Shown: positions 29,967 through 38,085 of the stretch, piece by piece
Layout: each line of letters opens with the position of its first letter
Numbering within the stretch: position 1 is the first letter of the stretch
From: Bacillota bacterium
Lineage (GTDB): Bacteria; Bacillota; Clostridia; Lachnospirales; Lachnospiraceae
Length of the DNA: 38,085 nucleotides
Direction: 5' to 3'
NCBI GenBank assembly: GCA_023441965.1
Contig: JAEZNB010000084.1
Span: forward strand, 1-38,085
Program-made: the position numbers and the translations under genes
The notes under the pieces: model-generated
What the model saw: the letters and a program-made list of their open reading frames with translations, nothing else
The model's database searches: none
What the model was told of the DNA's origin: nothing

Positions 29967-30323
29967 TCAGCGTATGGGATGGGTCATTCGGTGTACTGAG
30001 TACAATATTAAAGCGATATCTCCTCCGATCAGTAAAAGACTGGCCAAAGCCGATTTGATATTATCCGCCAGCAGGGCGCGGATACCGACAAAGAGGCTTA
30101 AGAGGGCCAGGAGGAAGAAGGTAAAGAGATACAGCTTCAGGCCCAGCTTCAGCCTCTTCCCGGATAAAGATCGGAAAAACTCATATATGGACTCCAGGAG
30201 CATAAGAATAGCAAGTATTAAATTGATCTTCGTCCCGTTCAAGAGATAGAACACAAAATTACTGACCATAAAAAGAGCAATCAGAATCCATTTGCCTATA
30301 TTTTTTATGAGCTCCTTATTCAT
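29967..30323 (-). CDS. Small membrane protein, function unknown
   Basis: A 118-residue protein with about four hydrophobic helices (WILIALFMVSNFVFYLL; INLILAILMLLESIYEFF; LYLFTFFLLALLSLFVGIRAL; ALASLLLIGGDIALILYSV) and a basic loop (SGKRLKLGLK). GGAGGG directly precedes the ATG. No domain is recognised. It is 40 bases upstream of the SDR gene. Confidence 0.82.
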   Translation of the reverse strand: MNKELIKNIGKWILIALFMVSNFVFYLLNGTKINLILAILMLLESIYEFFRSLSGKRLKLGLKLYLFTFFLLALLSLFVGIRALLADNIKSALASLLLIGGDIALILYSVHRMTHPIR

Positions 30324-30383
30324 AACCCTCCACCCTTCATCACTTGCAGCTTAAGATCGGGCTGCCGTAATCGTTTTGTTCTC

Positions 30384-30998
30384 TTATCCTTTGCTTCCTG
30401 TTTGATTTTTGTGGTATTCTTCCCGCAGCAGACCGAAGATATAGTAATCGGTGATCACATTGATGATTACGCCCTTTCGGATCAGACCTTCCTGCTGAAA
30501 GCCCAATTTCTCGGCAATCCGAACGGAACCCGGATTATCCGCAAAGCATCGGATCTGCAGCCGGTCCAGCTCCAGATCAGAGAAAGCAAGGTCAACAACC
30601 GCTTCTCCGGCTTCTGTAGCAAAGCCCTGTCCCCAATAGCGTTTACTGATGCGGTATCCGATATCGGCTTGTTTCTTCAGTTTAAAGTCATATAAGACAA
30701 TTTCCCCTATGACTCGCCCGCTTTCCTTCAGCTCCATGAGCCAGGTCAGCTCCCGGCCAACCTTATATTCCTTCATCGTAGCTTTATAATGATAATCCGT
30801 TTTGATCTTTTTCTTAGGTCTGTGCCTGCCATTCTGATCATTCTTTTCATCGTACAGACCCCAGAAGCGGTAAACGCTGTAATCGTTGATAAATTCAAGG
30901 CTGTCCCTGCCGTCCTCCACACTCTCTGTGATCTGTCGCAGAATCAGCCTCTCGGTCTGTAGTACAGGCAATGTCTGAAAGCTTGTCTCTAAACTCAT
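30384..30998 (-). CDS. GNAT-family N-acetyltransferase (RimJ/RimL-like)
   Basis: A 204-residue Acetyltransf_3 enzyme. LQTERLILRQI opens the domain; GYRISKRYWGQGFATEAGEAVVDLAF carries the acetyl-CoA loop (Q/R-x-x-G-x-G/A-like RYWGQGFATE), and DNPGSVRIAEKLGFQQEGLIRKG is the conserved C-terminal motif. ATG at 30998 has AAGGAG seven bases upstream, so the longer open frame reaching into mntP is not used. Members acetylate ribosomal proteins or small amines; target unknown. Confidence 0.92.
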   Translation of the reverse strand: MSLETSFQTLPVLQTERLILRQITESVEDGRDSLEFINDYSVYRFWGLYDEKNDQNGRHRPKKKIKTDYHYKATMKEYKVGRELTWLMELKESGRVIGEIVLYDFKLKKQADIGYRISKRYWGQGFATEAGEAVVDLAFSDLELDRLQIRCFADNPGSVRIAEKLGFQQEGLIRKGVIINVITDYYIFGLLREEYHKNQTGSKG

Positions 30999-31059
30999 TG
31001 CAAACTCCTTCCATGTGAATGGTTGCTTAGGAATAATATAAAGATAAATAAAGCAAATA

Positions 31060-31632
31060 CTAGCGGCTGAAATGCTCAAGGAAGATTCTGAAGCCGATCA
31101 GTAAAAGCAGGATTCCCCCGATCAGTCTGGCACGGATACCCAAGAGGTTTCCAAATCTTCTGCCGATGTATACCCCAAGAGCACAGCAGAGAAAGGTGAC
31201 AGCTGCAATCAGGATAGCCGCAAAGAAGATATTGACCTGTAGGGCGGCATAGCTTACTCCGACAGCCAGAGCATCAATGCTGGTTGCAAGGCCCTGCAGC
31301 AGCAGGTTCTTGGCGGTGTATACATTGCGGACCGGGCATAGGGCCTCGGGCTGCTTTCTCTCCTTGATGGCTTCCACGATCATATTGATGCCTATCGCTG
31401 CCAGCAGGAACAAGGCCACATAATGCTGATAGCGGCATATGATGTCAGAGAAACCCCTTCCCAGGGTAAAGCCCAGTATAGGCATCAGACCCTGAAGGAA
31501 ACCAAAGGTAAAGGCCGTGGCCAGCAGGTTATATTTCGTTATTTTATCACTGCAGATTCCGTTCGTAACAGCTACGGCAAATGCATCTGCAGAAAGACTG
31601 AGTGCGATCAGGATGAGAGCAAAGGAATCCAT
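31060..31632 (-). CDS. mntP: Manganese efflux pump MntP
   Basis: A 190-residue membrane protein with six predicted helices in two related halves, each with a conserved Asp motif: SLSADAFAVAVTNG and ATSIDALAVGVSYA. Length and motifs match MntP (YebN), which exports Mn(II). GGAGAGG lies six bases before the ATG. It heads the minus-strand cluster. The ~170 bases upstream were checked for the Mn-sensing yybP-ykoY riboswitch that often precedes mntP and no match was seen. Confidence 0.95.
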   Translation of the reverse strand: MDSFALILIALSLSADAFAVAVTNGICSDKITKYNLLATAFTFGFLQGLMPILGFTLGRGFSDIICRYQHYVALFLLAAIGINMIVEAIKERKQPEALCPVRNVYTAKNLLLQGLATSIDALAVGVSYAALQVNIFFAAILIAAVTFLCCALGVYIGRRFGNLLGIRARLIGGILLLLIGFRIFLEHFSR

Positions 31633-31747
31633 TGGGTACCTCTCCGCATTATATCTTTTAAGTCATATCAGGATTACGAATTATTATGACAGAAATGCTA
31701 TATATAATACTATGCGGGCATAGAGGAATATCATTACCGATAAAAAT

Positions 31748-31761
31748 TCTAAGCGCTTTCA
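31748..31761. promoter_or_regulatory. cre-like catabolite control site
   Basis: TCTAAGCGCTTTCA matches the cre consensus TGWAANCGNTNWCA at 13 of 14 positions. It lies about 115 bases upstream of mntP and 235 bases upstream of the degV gene, in a 364-base divergent gap without other genes. Confidence 0.45.
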
Positions 31762-31909
31762 CACTGTTGAGCGTACAAAAATTTTAGCATGAAATAGAAG
31801 GAGAAGCAAGAAGTTTATGGATATTGGGCTTACGCTTAACAGGATAGAGCCGGGGGCAGAGGAGGATCGGGAGGGGGATAAAATGCCTGCGGATACTTCT
31901 GGTAAATCC

Positions 31910-31938
31910 CTTGCGGAATCCGTGGATTTCGTATAAAA
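31910..31938 (+). promoter_or_regulatory. Promoter of the degV gene
   Basis: TTGCGG (31910-31915), 17 bases and TAAAAT (31933-31938). An inverted pair AAATCC / GGATTT flanks the -35 and could be an operator. Confidence 0.6.
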
Positions 31939-31996
31939 TGAAAATGGTGTTACTATGATTTAAGCTGTAAAATTAAATGTTTAAAGGAGATTTATG

Positions 31997-32869
31997 ATGA
32001 GCAATTATGTTATCGTCAGCGATGCCACCTTGGATTTGCCTGTTCATATCATTGAGCAGTATGACATCAGAGTTATACCGATGGGAGTGGATATAGACAA
32101 TGTGGAGTTTTCCCATTATCCCGATGAAAGGGAGCTGTCCATAGAGGACTTCTACAGCAGGATCAAAGCCGGTGCTGTCTCTCATACGACACAGATTACT
32201 CCGCCTGCTTTTACCAGTTATTTTACCCCGATTTTAGAAAAAGGCATTGATATACTCTATATCGGATTCTCCTCCGGCTTAAGCAGTACCTTCAGCAGTG
32301 CCCTGCTGGTGGCCGAAAGCCTGGCCGAGGAATTTCCTGACCGTAAAATCTATTGTGTGGATACCCTATGTGCTTCTGTCGGAGAAGGTCTTCTGGTATA
32401 TCGCGCGGCATTAAAAAAGCAGGAAGGACTAAACATAGACGAATTAAGGACATGGGTGGAAGCGAATAAGACCTTAGTCCGCCACTGGTTTACCGTGAAG
32501 GACCTGTATTATCTGAAAAGAGGAGGCAGAATCAGCTCCATAGAGGCCTTTGTCGGTACAGCCTTAAAGATTCGCCCGGTATTAAGTACGGATGATAAGG
32601 GGAAGCTGGTCGTACTGTCAAAGATCAGAGGTACGAGAGCAGAGCTGGACTTTATGGTAGGCAAGCTGGAAGCGGAAGGGATCGGTCTGGAGGAACAGAC
32701 CGTATTTATCGGTCATGCGGATGATATAGAGCAGGCCCAGGCCTTGGAACAGATGATCCGCAGCAAGGGGCTGGTGAAGGACATCGTAATCACAAAGATC
32801 GGACCCATCATCGGAACCCACACCGGTCCGGGTATGCTGGCTCTGGTTTATATGGGAAAGAAGGTATAG
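31997..32869 (+). CDS. DegV family fatty-acid-binding protein
   Basis: A 290-residue DegV protein. Conserved segments are IVSDATLDLP at the start, SHTTQITPPAFTSYF, IGFSSGLSSTFSSALLVAE, and the C-terminal GPIIGTHTGPGMLAL. DegV (FakB-like) proteins bind fatty acids; in the fatty acid kinase system FakB presents the acid to FakA, but no fakA is in this window. Start 31997 is preferred over the adjacent ATG 31994 because AGGAG is seven bases away instead of four. Confidence 0.95.
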   Translation: MSNYVIVSDATLDLPVHIIEQYDIRVIPMGVDIDNVEFSHYPDERELSIEDFYSRIKAGAVSHTTQITPPAFTSYFTPILEKGIDILYIGFSSGLSSTFSSALLVAESLAEEFPDRKIYCVDTLCASVGEGLLVYRAALKKQEGLNIDELRTWVEANKTLVRHWFTVKDLYYLKRGGRISSIEAFVGTALKIRPVLSTDDKGKLVVLSKIRGTRAELDFMVGKLEAEGIGLEEQTVFIGHADDIEQAQALEQMIRSKGLVKDIVITKIGPIIGTHTGPGMLALVYMGKKV

Positions 32870-33036
32870 CCTTTTGGGATCTGAAGCTATAAATTAAGTG
32901 GAAGAAGTGCATAAGCTACATAGAAATCATATGGTATATAAAGGCTACAGATAAATCGAAAGGTCCTGGAGTATAAGTTACATAGAGGACTATCAAAGAG
33001 CAGAAGAATACATCTATCGTAAACATGGAGGCAGCG

Positions 33037-33873
33037 ATGCGCATCGGAGGAGAGATTAAGAAGGACTTTCATAATCCTGAGGAATGGCTTCAGAGAGTGA
33101 AGGAGATGGGTTATAGTACAGTCCTTACTCCGGTCGGTATGGAGACACCGGCCAAGGTAAGGCAGGAATATGCCCAGATGGCAGAGAAGAATAATATCAT
33201 CATCGGTGAAGTGGGGATATGGAGAAATCCGATCTCCCTTGACCCAGAGGAGGCCAAAAGGAATAAGGAGTACTGTATGGAACGTTTGGCCTTGGCAGAG
33301 GAGCTGGGAGCGAATTGCTGTGTCAATATTGCCGGAGCCAGGGGAGAGATTTGGGATGGACCCTATACAGAGAATTATGATGAGGAGGTCTATGCCTTAA
33401 TCGTAGATACCACCAGAGAGATTATTGACAGCGTCCGTCCGGTCAGGACCTTCTATACCCTGGAGCCCATGCCATGGATGCTGCCGGATTCTCCGGACTC
33501 CTATCTGAAGATGATCAGGGACATAGACCGTAAGGGCTTCGCCGTGCATCTGGATTTTATCAATATGATTAATTGTCCGGAACGCTTCCTGAAGCGGGAG
33601 GCCTTTATTGAGGAGTGTTTTACCAAGCTGGGCCCTTATATCAAGAGTATTCATGCCAAGGATGTACTTATGGAGAAAGCCTATCCCTGTGTCCTCCATG
33701 AGGTGATGCCGGGGAAGGGGTCGGTGGATTACCGGAAAGTAGTCAGACTGTGCGAGAAGCTGGGTAAGGATACCACGGTCTTTGTAGAGCACCTGAATAC
33801 CCATGAGGAATATCTGGAGGCCTCCGGCTTTGTCAGAAGAATGGCAGAAGCAGAAGGAATAAGAGTCGTGTAA
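33037..33873 (+). CDS. Sugar phosphate isomerase/epimerase-like TIM-barrel protein
   Basis: A 278-residue AP_endonuc_2-type TIM barrel. Likely metal ligands are Glu in FYTLEPMPWM, Asp in VHLDFINMI, His in SIHAKDV and Glu in VFVEHL, in the order expected for xylose-isomerase-like epimerases. ATG 33037 follows GGAGG by four to five bases; an in-frame ATG at 33025 sits on that site. Such enzymes act on ketoses, inositol or sugar acids; the substrate here is not known. Neighbours give no pathway context. Confidence 0.9.
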   Translation: MRIGGEIKKDFHNPEEWLQRVKEMGYSTVLTPVGMETPAKVRQEYAQMAEKNNIIIGEVGIWRNPISLDPEEAKRNKEYCMERLALAEELGANCCVNIAGARGEIWDGPYTENYDEEVYALIVDTTREIIDSVRPVRTFYTLEPMPWMLPDSPDSYLKMIRDIDRKGFAVHLDFINMINCPERFLKREAFIEECFTKLGPYIKSIHAKDVLMEKAYPCVLHEVMPGKGSVDYRKVVRLCEKLGKDTTVFVEHLNTHEEYLEASGFVRRMAEAEGIRVV

Positions 33874-34013
33874 ATGATTAGCCACAACAGAAGGTATGAA
33901 AGAATGTAAATGAATAGCCGCAGCCGGCAGAGCACCGGATAAGAGCAAAGGAAAGCCGGATACCTGCTGTGACAGCGGAGTTTATAAGATGAGTGGAAGG
34001 AAGGCAGATCAGG

Positions 34014-34751
34014 ATGGAACAGCAGCAGGTGAAACCATATAAGAAGGACGCAGATTATACTTATACGCTGGGAGCATTTCCCACCTATGAGCTGATTATG
34101 GCCCGACCGGATCAGGTTCGTAAGGTGATCGTCCATTCCGCTTTCACGGATACCGAGAAGCTGAATGAACTCTGTAAGAAGCATAGGATACAGGTGGAAC
34201 AGAATGATAAGCTGATCAATAGGCTTAGCGATAAGGAGAACTGCTATGTAGCCGGTGTCTTCGGTAAATATGGCTGTGAGCTGGATGCAACCAGGCCCCA
34301 TATTGTATTGGTGAATCCCAGTAATATGGGTAATTTGGGGACCATACTCCGCACAGCGGTGGGTTTTGGTATCTATGATGTTGCCATCATCCTGCCCGGG
34401 GCAGACCTCTTTCACCCCAAAACAGTGCGGTCCTCCATGGGTGCCCTTTTCAGATTGAATGTTCGCCAGTATTATTCCTTTGCGGAGTATCGGCAGCATT
34501 TCACTCGGCATGAGATCTTTACCTTCATGCTGAATGGGGAAAAGACCCTGACCCTGGAGGATTGTCCGAAGGCAGACCTGTTTTCTCTGGTGTTCGGAAA
34601 TGAAGCAACGGGACTGGATCCATCCTATCTTAAGGAGGGAACCAGTATCTTTATCCCCCAATCTCCGGAGGTGGATTCCTTAAATTTGACCATAGCGGTT
34701 GGGATCGGAGCCTATGTATTTATGGGTAATGTAAGAAACAAAAATAAATAA
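34014..34751 (+). CDS. SpoU/TrmH-family RNA methyltransferase
   Basis: A 245-residue SPOUT enzyme with the three knot motifs: VLVNPSNMGNLGTILRTA (motif 1), SLVFGNEATGLD (motif 2) and IPQSPEVDSLNLTIAVGIGAYVF (motif 3). It 2'-O-methylates tRNA or rRNA; the target is not predictable. ATG 34014 lies after an AGGAAGG; an in-frame GTG at 33993 is less likely. The MFS gene starts 28 bases after its stop. Confidence 0.9.
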   Translation: MEQQQVKPYKKDADYTYTLGAFPTYELIMARPDQVRKVIVHSAFTDTEKLNELCKKHRIQVEQNDKLINRLSDKENCYVAGVFGKYGCELDATRPHIVLVNPSNMGNLGTILRTAVGFGIYDVAIILPGADLFHPKTVRSSMGALFRLNVRQYYSFAEYRQHFTRHEIFTFMLNGEKTLTLEDCPKADLFSLVFGNEATGLDPSYLKEGTSIFIPQSPEVDSLNLTIAVGIGAYVFMGNVRNKNK

Positions 34752-34778
34752 CCGCAGACAGCGGAAGAGGGAGGCAGT

Positions 34779-36074
34779 ATGAAACTGAATAGTAAACGAA
34801 CTTTCTTTGTGGGACTAGCCTTTATGTCAATCTGTGCTTTCTGGGAAATGTATGACAATGTGGTGCCCAAGATGCTGGAGCTTGGCTTCGGGATGAAGGA
34901 GACAGCCACCGGTGTTGTGATGGCTCTGGATAATATCCTCGCTCTTTTTCTCTTGCCTTTGATCGGAGCCTTCTCTGACAAGGTGAATACCAGATATGGA
35001 CGAAGGATTCCTTTTATCGTTGCAGGCACGGGACTGGCATCTATTTTTGCCCTAAGCATGCCTCTTGCGCATAAGATCGGCAACCTTTATCTTTTCCTGG
35101 CGGCTCTCGGTGCTGTATTGTTCGCCATGGGGCTTTACCGGTCTCCGGCAGTTGCCTTAATGCCGGATATTACACCGAAGCCCTTACGCAGCAAAGCCAA
35201 TGCGATTATTAACCTGATGGGTACCCTGGGAGGGGCTTATACCTTATTGGTGATCAAGCTCTTATATACCGAGAAGGGAGGATCCTCGAATTTTCCCGTG
35301 TTCCTGGCTGTGGTCGGACTGATGGTGGGAGCGGTGGTTTTGTTAGTCATTACAGTGAAGGAGAGAAAGCTATCCCTCTATTATCAAGAAGAAGAGAGGT
35401 CCAAGCAGAAGGCTTCTGATGAGGCGAAGCCATCCTCTAAACAGGATAAGAAGATGAAGATGCCAAAGGAGGTTCGGAGGAGCTTTCTCTTTATCATGTC
35501 CTCGATCTTCTTATGGTTCTTTGCCTATAATGCAGTGAAGTCCGCCTTTTCCAGATATGCTACCCATGTTTGGGGACTGGAGGAGGGAGGCTTTGCGGAT
35601 CCCTTGATGATCGCTCTGATCGCAGCCCTGATCAGCTATATTCCCATCGGGATCCTATCCTCGAAGCTGGGTCGTAAGAAGGTTATCATCACCGGTATCC
35701 TGCTGATGTCAACCTCCTACCTGATCGGTTTCCTGATTACCGATTATACCTTCTTTGTGAACGTCATCTTTGCACTTACCGGAATCGGTTGGGCTGCCAT
35801 CAATGTAAATTCCTATCCCATGGTGGTGGAGATGTGCAAGGGAGCTGACACAGGCAGATATACCGGTTATTACTATACCTTCTCCATGGCTTCACAGGCA
35901 GTTACTCCGATTGTGTCCGGCTTTTTACTGGAGCATGTATCCTACCGGACCTTGTTCCCCTATGCTGTTATATTCTCCCTGGCCTCCTTATGCACGATGC
36001 TGTTCGTGAAGCATGGGGATTCCAGACCGGAGATGAAGGCAGAGCTGCTTGAGAACTTTGATACAGAGGATTAG
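34779..36074 (+). CDS. SLC45/MFS-type sugar transporter
   Basis: A 431-residue carrier with about 12 helices in two halves, separated by a basic, Lys/Ser-rich cytoplasmic loop (residues ~205-235). The early AFWEMYDNVVPKML and the SDKVNTRYGRRIPFI loop (D-x-x-x-x-R-x-G-R-R) are typical of SLC45/GPH-like MFS carriers, which usually move disaccharides or glycosides with protons. Substrate unknown. GGAGG precedes the ATG, and the next gene starts 33 bases after the stop. Confidence 0.92.
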   Translation: MKLNSKRTFFVGLAFMSICAFWEMYDNVVPKMLELGFGMKETATGVVMALDNILALFLLPLIGAFSDKVNTRYGRRIPFIVAGTGLASIFALSMPLAHKIGNLYLFLAALGAVLFAMGLYRSPAVALMPDITPKPLRSKANAIINLMGTLGGAYTLLVIKLLYTEKGGSSNFPVFLAVVGLMVGAVVLLVITVKERKLSLYYQEEERSKQKASDEAKPSSKQDKKMKMPKEVRRSFLFIMSSIFLWFFAYNAVKSAFSRYATHVWGLEEGGFADPLMIALIAALISYIPIGILSSKLGRKKVIITGILLMSTSYLIGFLITDYTFFVNVIFALTGIGWAAINVNSYPMVVEMCKGADTGRYTGYYYTFSMASQAVTPIVSGFLLEHVSYRTLFPYAVIFSLASLCTMLFVKHGDSRPEMKAELLENFDTED

Positions 36075-36107
36075 ATCAAGGATAGGACTTGAAGGAGCAT
36101 AAGACAG

Positions 36108-36950
36108 ATGTTAATTACTATACTTATTATCATAGCCGGTGTGCTATTCTTATATCTGCTGGCAATCATGCCTAAGCTTTCCCGCAATCCGGGGCTTAAG
36201 GCTCTCGATGGCTGGCTTTATTCCCATCGGGGACTTCATCGGAATGGCTCTGAGGCACCGGAGAATTCCCTGAAGGCCTTTCAGCTGGCGGTAGAGAGCA
36301 ATTACGGTATTGAATTGGATGTGCAGCTGACCAAGGATAAGGTTATGGTTGTATTCCATGATTATAACCTGAAACGGGCCTGCGGAGTTGACCGTAAGGT
36401 GGCAGACACCACCTATGAAGAGTTAAAGCAGTATCGGCTGTTCCAATCAGAAGAGCGGATTCCGACCTTTGAGGAGGTCCTCCGGCTGGTGGCCGGCAGA
36501 GTACCGCTGATCGTGGAACTGAAGATTCCCTGGGCTCCCGGTCCGACCTGCGAGGCAGCAGCGAAGCATCTTGGCGATTACCGGGGTATCTACTGTATCG
36601 AATCCTTTAATCCCTTTGGCTTGGTCTGGTATCGCAAGCATTATCCCAAGGTGGTCAGAGGTCAGCTATCTACGGATTTCGTTAAGGAAAAGATAGAAGG
36701 CAGCAGGGTTCAGTACTTTCTGCTGAAGCACCTGCTTTTTAACTTTTATACAAAACCGGACTTTATCGCTTATCAGCATGTCTATCAGAAGGGACTGTCT
36801 TTTACTCTGTGCAGAAAGCTCTATCGAAGCAGAGCGGTAGCCTGGACCATTCGGACCGAGGAGGAATATCAGGGGAGTAAGAATACCTATGACCTGTTTA
36901 TCTTTGAGAATTTTCTCCCGGGATCACTTCAGGATAAATCGGAGGTATAA
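36108..36950 (+). CDS. Membrane-anchored glycerophosphodiester phosphodiesterase
   Basis: A 280-residue enzyme with one N-terminal helix (residues 2-21) and a GDPD domain. Catalytic/metal residues are in place: His40-Arg41-Gly42 (SHRGLHRNG), Glu69 and Asp71 (IELDVQ) and His84-Asp85 (VFHDYNLKR). It releases glycerol 3-phosphate from glycerophosphodiesters of phospholipid turnover. Downstream of the MFS gene and upstream of the hydrolase, likely one transcript. Confidence 0.94.
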   Translation: MLITILIIIAGVLFLYLLAIMPKLSRNPGLKALDGWLYSHRGLHRNGSEAPENSLKAFQLAVESNYGIELDVQLTKDKVMVVFHDYNLKRACGVDRKVADTTYEELKQYRLFQSEERIPTFEEVLRLVAGRVPLIVELKIPWAPGPTCEAAAKHLGDYRGIYCIESFNPFGLVWYRKHYPKVVRGQLSTDFVKEKIEGSRVQYFLLKHLLFNFYTKPDFIAYQHVYQKGLSFTLCRKLYRSRAVAWTIRTEEEYQGSKNTYDLFIFENFLPGSLQDKSEV

Positions 36951-37016
36951 AAAAGCAGATGGTATAATCCTACAGAACAGGGGAAGCCTTTATATAACTG
37001 AAAGGGGCTGATAATC

Positions 37017-37901
37017 TTGATCAAATTCCTGTTCTTATGGTTTGCTGCAGGCTTATGGTGGTTGACGGACCTTATTCTGAAGCCGAAGCATCTCTCCTGT
37101 GATAAGACCTTTTGGATGGAAGCAAGGTTAGGCAAATTTAATGCGGAGGCATATGAGAAGACCCGGAAGCTTCGGTTTAACGTGAGGTCTGATTACGGAT
37201 ATCCGCTGTCCTGTGAGCTGCTGGAGCCCAAGAGGGAGGGAGAGAAGCTGGCCATTCTGTGCCATGGCTTTTCCCATTCGAAATATGGAAGCCTGATTTA
37301 TGCGGAACTGTTTCTGAAGCTAGGCTATAAGGTGCTGATTTATGATCACAGGAATCATGGACAGAGCGGTAAGGCCCATACTACCATGGGATACTTTGAG
37401 AAGTATGATTTACAGAAGATAGTGGATTGGTGCTTTCAACGGTTCGGAGCAGGATTGAAGCTTGTTACCCATGGTGAATCCATGGGAGGGGCCACGGTGA
37501 TCCTGCATTCTGCCATAGACCCCAGAGTGCGCTGTGTGATTTCGGACTGTGCTTATTCAGACCTGAAGGATTTACTGAAGTATCAGCTTAGGACCTATTA
37601 TCATCTGCCCAGGCTCCTGATTCCAGTGGAGAGCCATATAACCTATCTGCGTGCCGGCTTTCGGTATCGGGATGTTTCTCCGATCAGAGTGGTCCGTCAG
37701 TCTGATACGCCCATGCTCTTTATTCATGGAAAGAGAGATACCTATGTACCTGTCAGCATGGCAAGAAAGATGTATGACTGTAAGAGGAATAAGAAGGCCC
37801 TCTATCTGGTGGCGGGAGCAGCCCACGGGCAGAGCTGTCTGAAGAACCGGAGCGGTTATGCGAAACATATTGAAGAGTTCCTTAAGAAATATAACCCTTA
37901 G
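37017..37901 (+). CDS. Alpha/beta hydrolase
   Basis: A 294-residue hydrolase with an N-terminal hydrophobic segment (IKFLFLWFAAGLWWLTDLIL) that may anchor it. The nucleophile elbow is GESMGG with Ser155; an HGFSHSKYGS oxyanion region, FIHGKRDTYVPV (Asp) and AAHGQS (His) complete the triad. The start is a TTG at 37017 with AAAGGGG nine bases upstream; no nearer ATG fits. Resembles DUF-type serine aminopeptidase S33/Hydrolase_4 esterases; substrate unknown. Confidence 0.92.
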   Translation: MIKFLFLWFAAGLWWLTDLILKPKHLSCDKTFWMEARLGKFNAEAYEKTRKLRFNVRSDYGYPLSCELLEPKREGEKLAILCHGFSHSKYGSLIYAELFLKLGYKVLIYDHRNHGQSGKAHTTMGYFEKYDLQKIVDWCFQRFGAGLKLVTHGESMGGATVILHSAIDPRVRCVISDCAYSDLKDLLKYQLRTYYHLPRLLIPVESHITYLRAGFRYRDVSPIRVVRQSDTPMLFIHGKRDTYVPVSMARKMYDCKRNKKALYLVAGAAHGQSCLKNRSGYAKHIEEFLKKYNP

Positions 37902-37930
37902 AACGAACTGATAAGGAAGATATAAAAGAA

Positions 37931-38023
37931 TGCCCCGTCTGGCTGCCAATCTGCCTCCGAGGCTGAAACAGCTTAATCCTATAAGCTGTTTCAGCAGGAA
38001 GCATATCACATACATTCGGGGCA
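37931..38023. terminator. Nested bidirectional terminator at a converging gene junction
   Basis: TGCCCCG (37931-37937) pairs with CGGGGCA (38017-38023), enclosing a 14-bp stem GCTGAAACAGCTTA / TAAGCTGTTTCAGC (37962-37975 / 37982-37995). On the minus strand the outer arm runs into TTCTTTT. Confidence 0.7.
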
Positions 38024-38045
38024 ATCTTATGTAGTTATCGCCATA

Positions 38046-38085
38046 TTATCTATGCTTTCTCCTCAGAGCTACAGCGCCGGAACCA
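38046..38085 (-). CDS. C-terminal end of a gene leaving the window (possible surface protein tail)
   Basis: Minus-strand codons give GSGAVALRRKHR and a stop at 38046-38048. A short hydrophobic stretch ending in basic residues resembles the tail of a wall- or membrane-anchored protein. Only 12 residues are visible, but the hairpin terminator just beyond supports a gene ending here. Confidence 0.35.
   Translation of the reverse strand, partial: GSGAVALRRKHR

Noticed and set aside
31633..31800. yybP-ykoY manganese riboswitch upstream of mntP
   Set aside because: The minus-strand leader lacks the conserved loop sequences of that class and is AT-rich with no matching stems.
33729..34661. Long open frame on the minus strand (about 310 codons)
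   Set aside because: It runs opposite to the TIM-barrel and methyltransferase genes, which have clear domains; no ribosome binding site or recognisable domain is present.

Overview
This window looks like a chromosomal segment of a Lachnospiraceae-type member of the Clostridia. The evidence is AraC-type response regulators paired with YesM/LytS-type kinases, sugar-binding lipoproteins feeding ABC permeases, a ChvE/MmsA/MmsB sugar transporter, a CD3324-family regulator, Gram-positive promoters (TTGnnn-17-TAAAAT, many extended -10) and strong GGAGG ribosome binding sites. No rRNA, tRNA, CRISPR array, phage gene or transposase was seen.

Region by region. (1) 1-2010: the 3' part of a CNNM/CorC transporter, a terminator, then about 600 bases with two possible very small genes. 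(2) 2095-10444: sugar system 1, made of a YesM-like kinase, a YesN-like regulator, a large binding lipoprotein and two LplB/YtcP-like permeases with no ATPase of their own. (3) 10447-12839: rlmH, a ferritin-like protein, a DUF1062 protein behind a 7-residue leader peptide and nested inverted repeats, and a CD3324-family regulator with a 27-bp perfect hairpin after it. (4) 13131-14415: a cold-shock gene with a long AU-rich leader hairpin and an Amidase_3 enzyme, with two separate 12-bp tandem arrays between them. (5) 14735-24426: sugar system 2, a membrane-tethered binding protein, LytS/YesM-like kinase, YesN-like regulator and XylF-like lipoprotein, followed by chvE-mmsA-mmsB. (6) 24456-27051: a small hypothetical gene, a 242-base imperfect palindrome, asnA on its own strong promoter, and a histidine phosphatase. 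(7) 27093-31632: a minus-strand cluster (aldo/keto reductase, HAD phosphatase, SDR dehydrogenase, small membrane protein, GNAT acetyltransferase, mntP). (8) 31748-38085: a cre-like site, DegV, a TIM-barrel epimerase-like protein, a SpoU methyltransferase, an SLC45-like MFS carrier, a glycerophosphodiesterase, an alpha/beta hydrolase, and the tail of a converging gene.

How the parts fit: systems 1 and 2 each place a two-component pair directly upstream of a sugar importer, so sensing probably drives uptake. System 2 has the layout of the XylFII-LytS-YesN three-component sensors of clostridia. Both importers carry stem-loops just after the binding-protein gene, consistent with making more binding protein than permease.

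The items most worth a second look are the palindromic element at 24923-25164 with a related core at 14487-14540, the leader-peptide arrangement ahead of the DUF1062 gene, and the cluster of structured and repeated DNA around the cold-shock gene.
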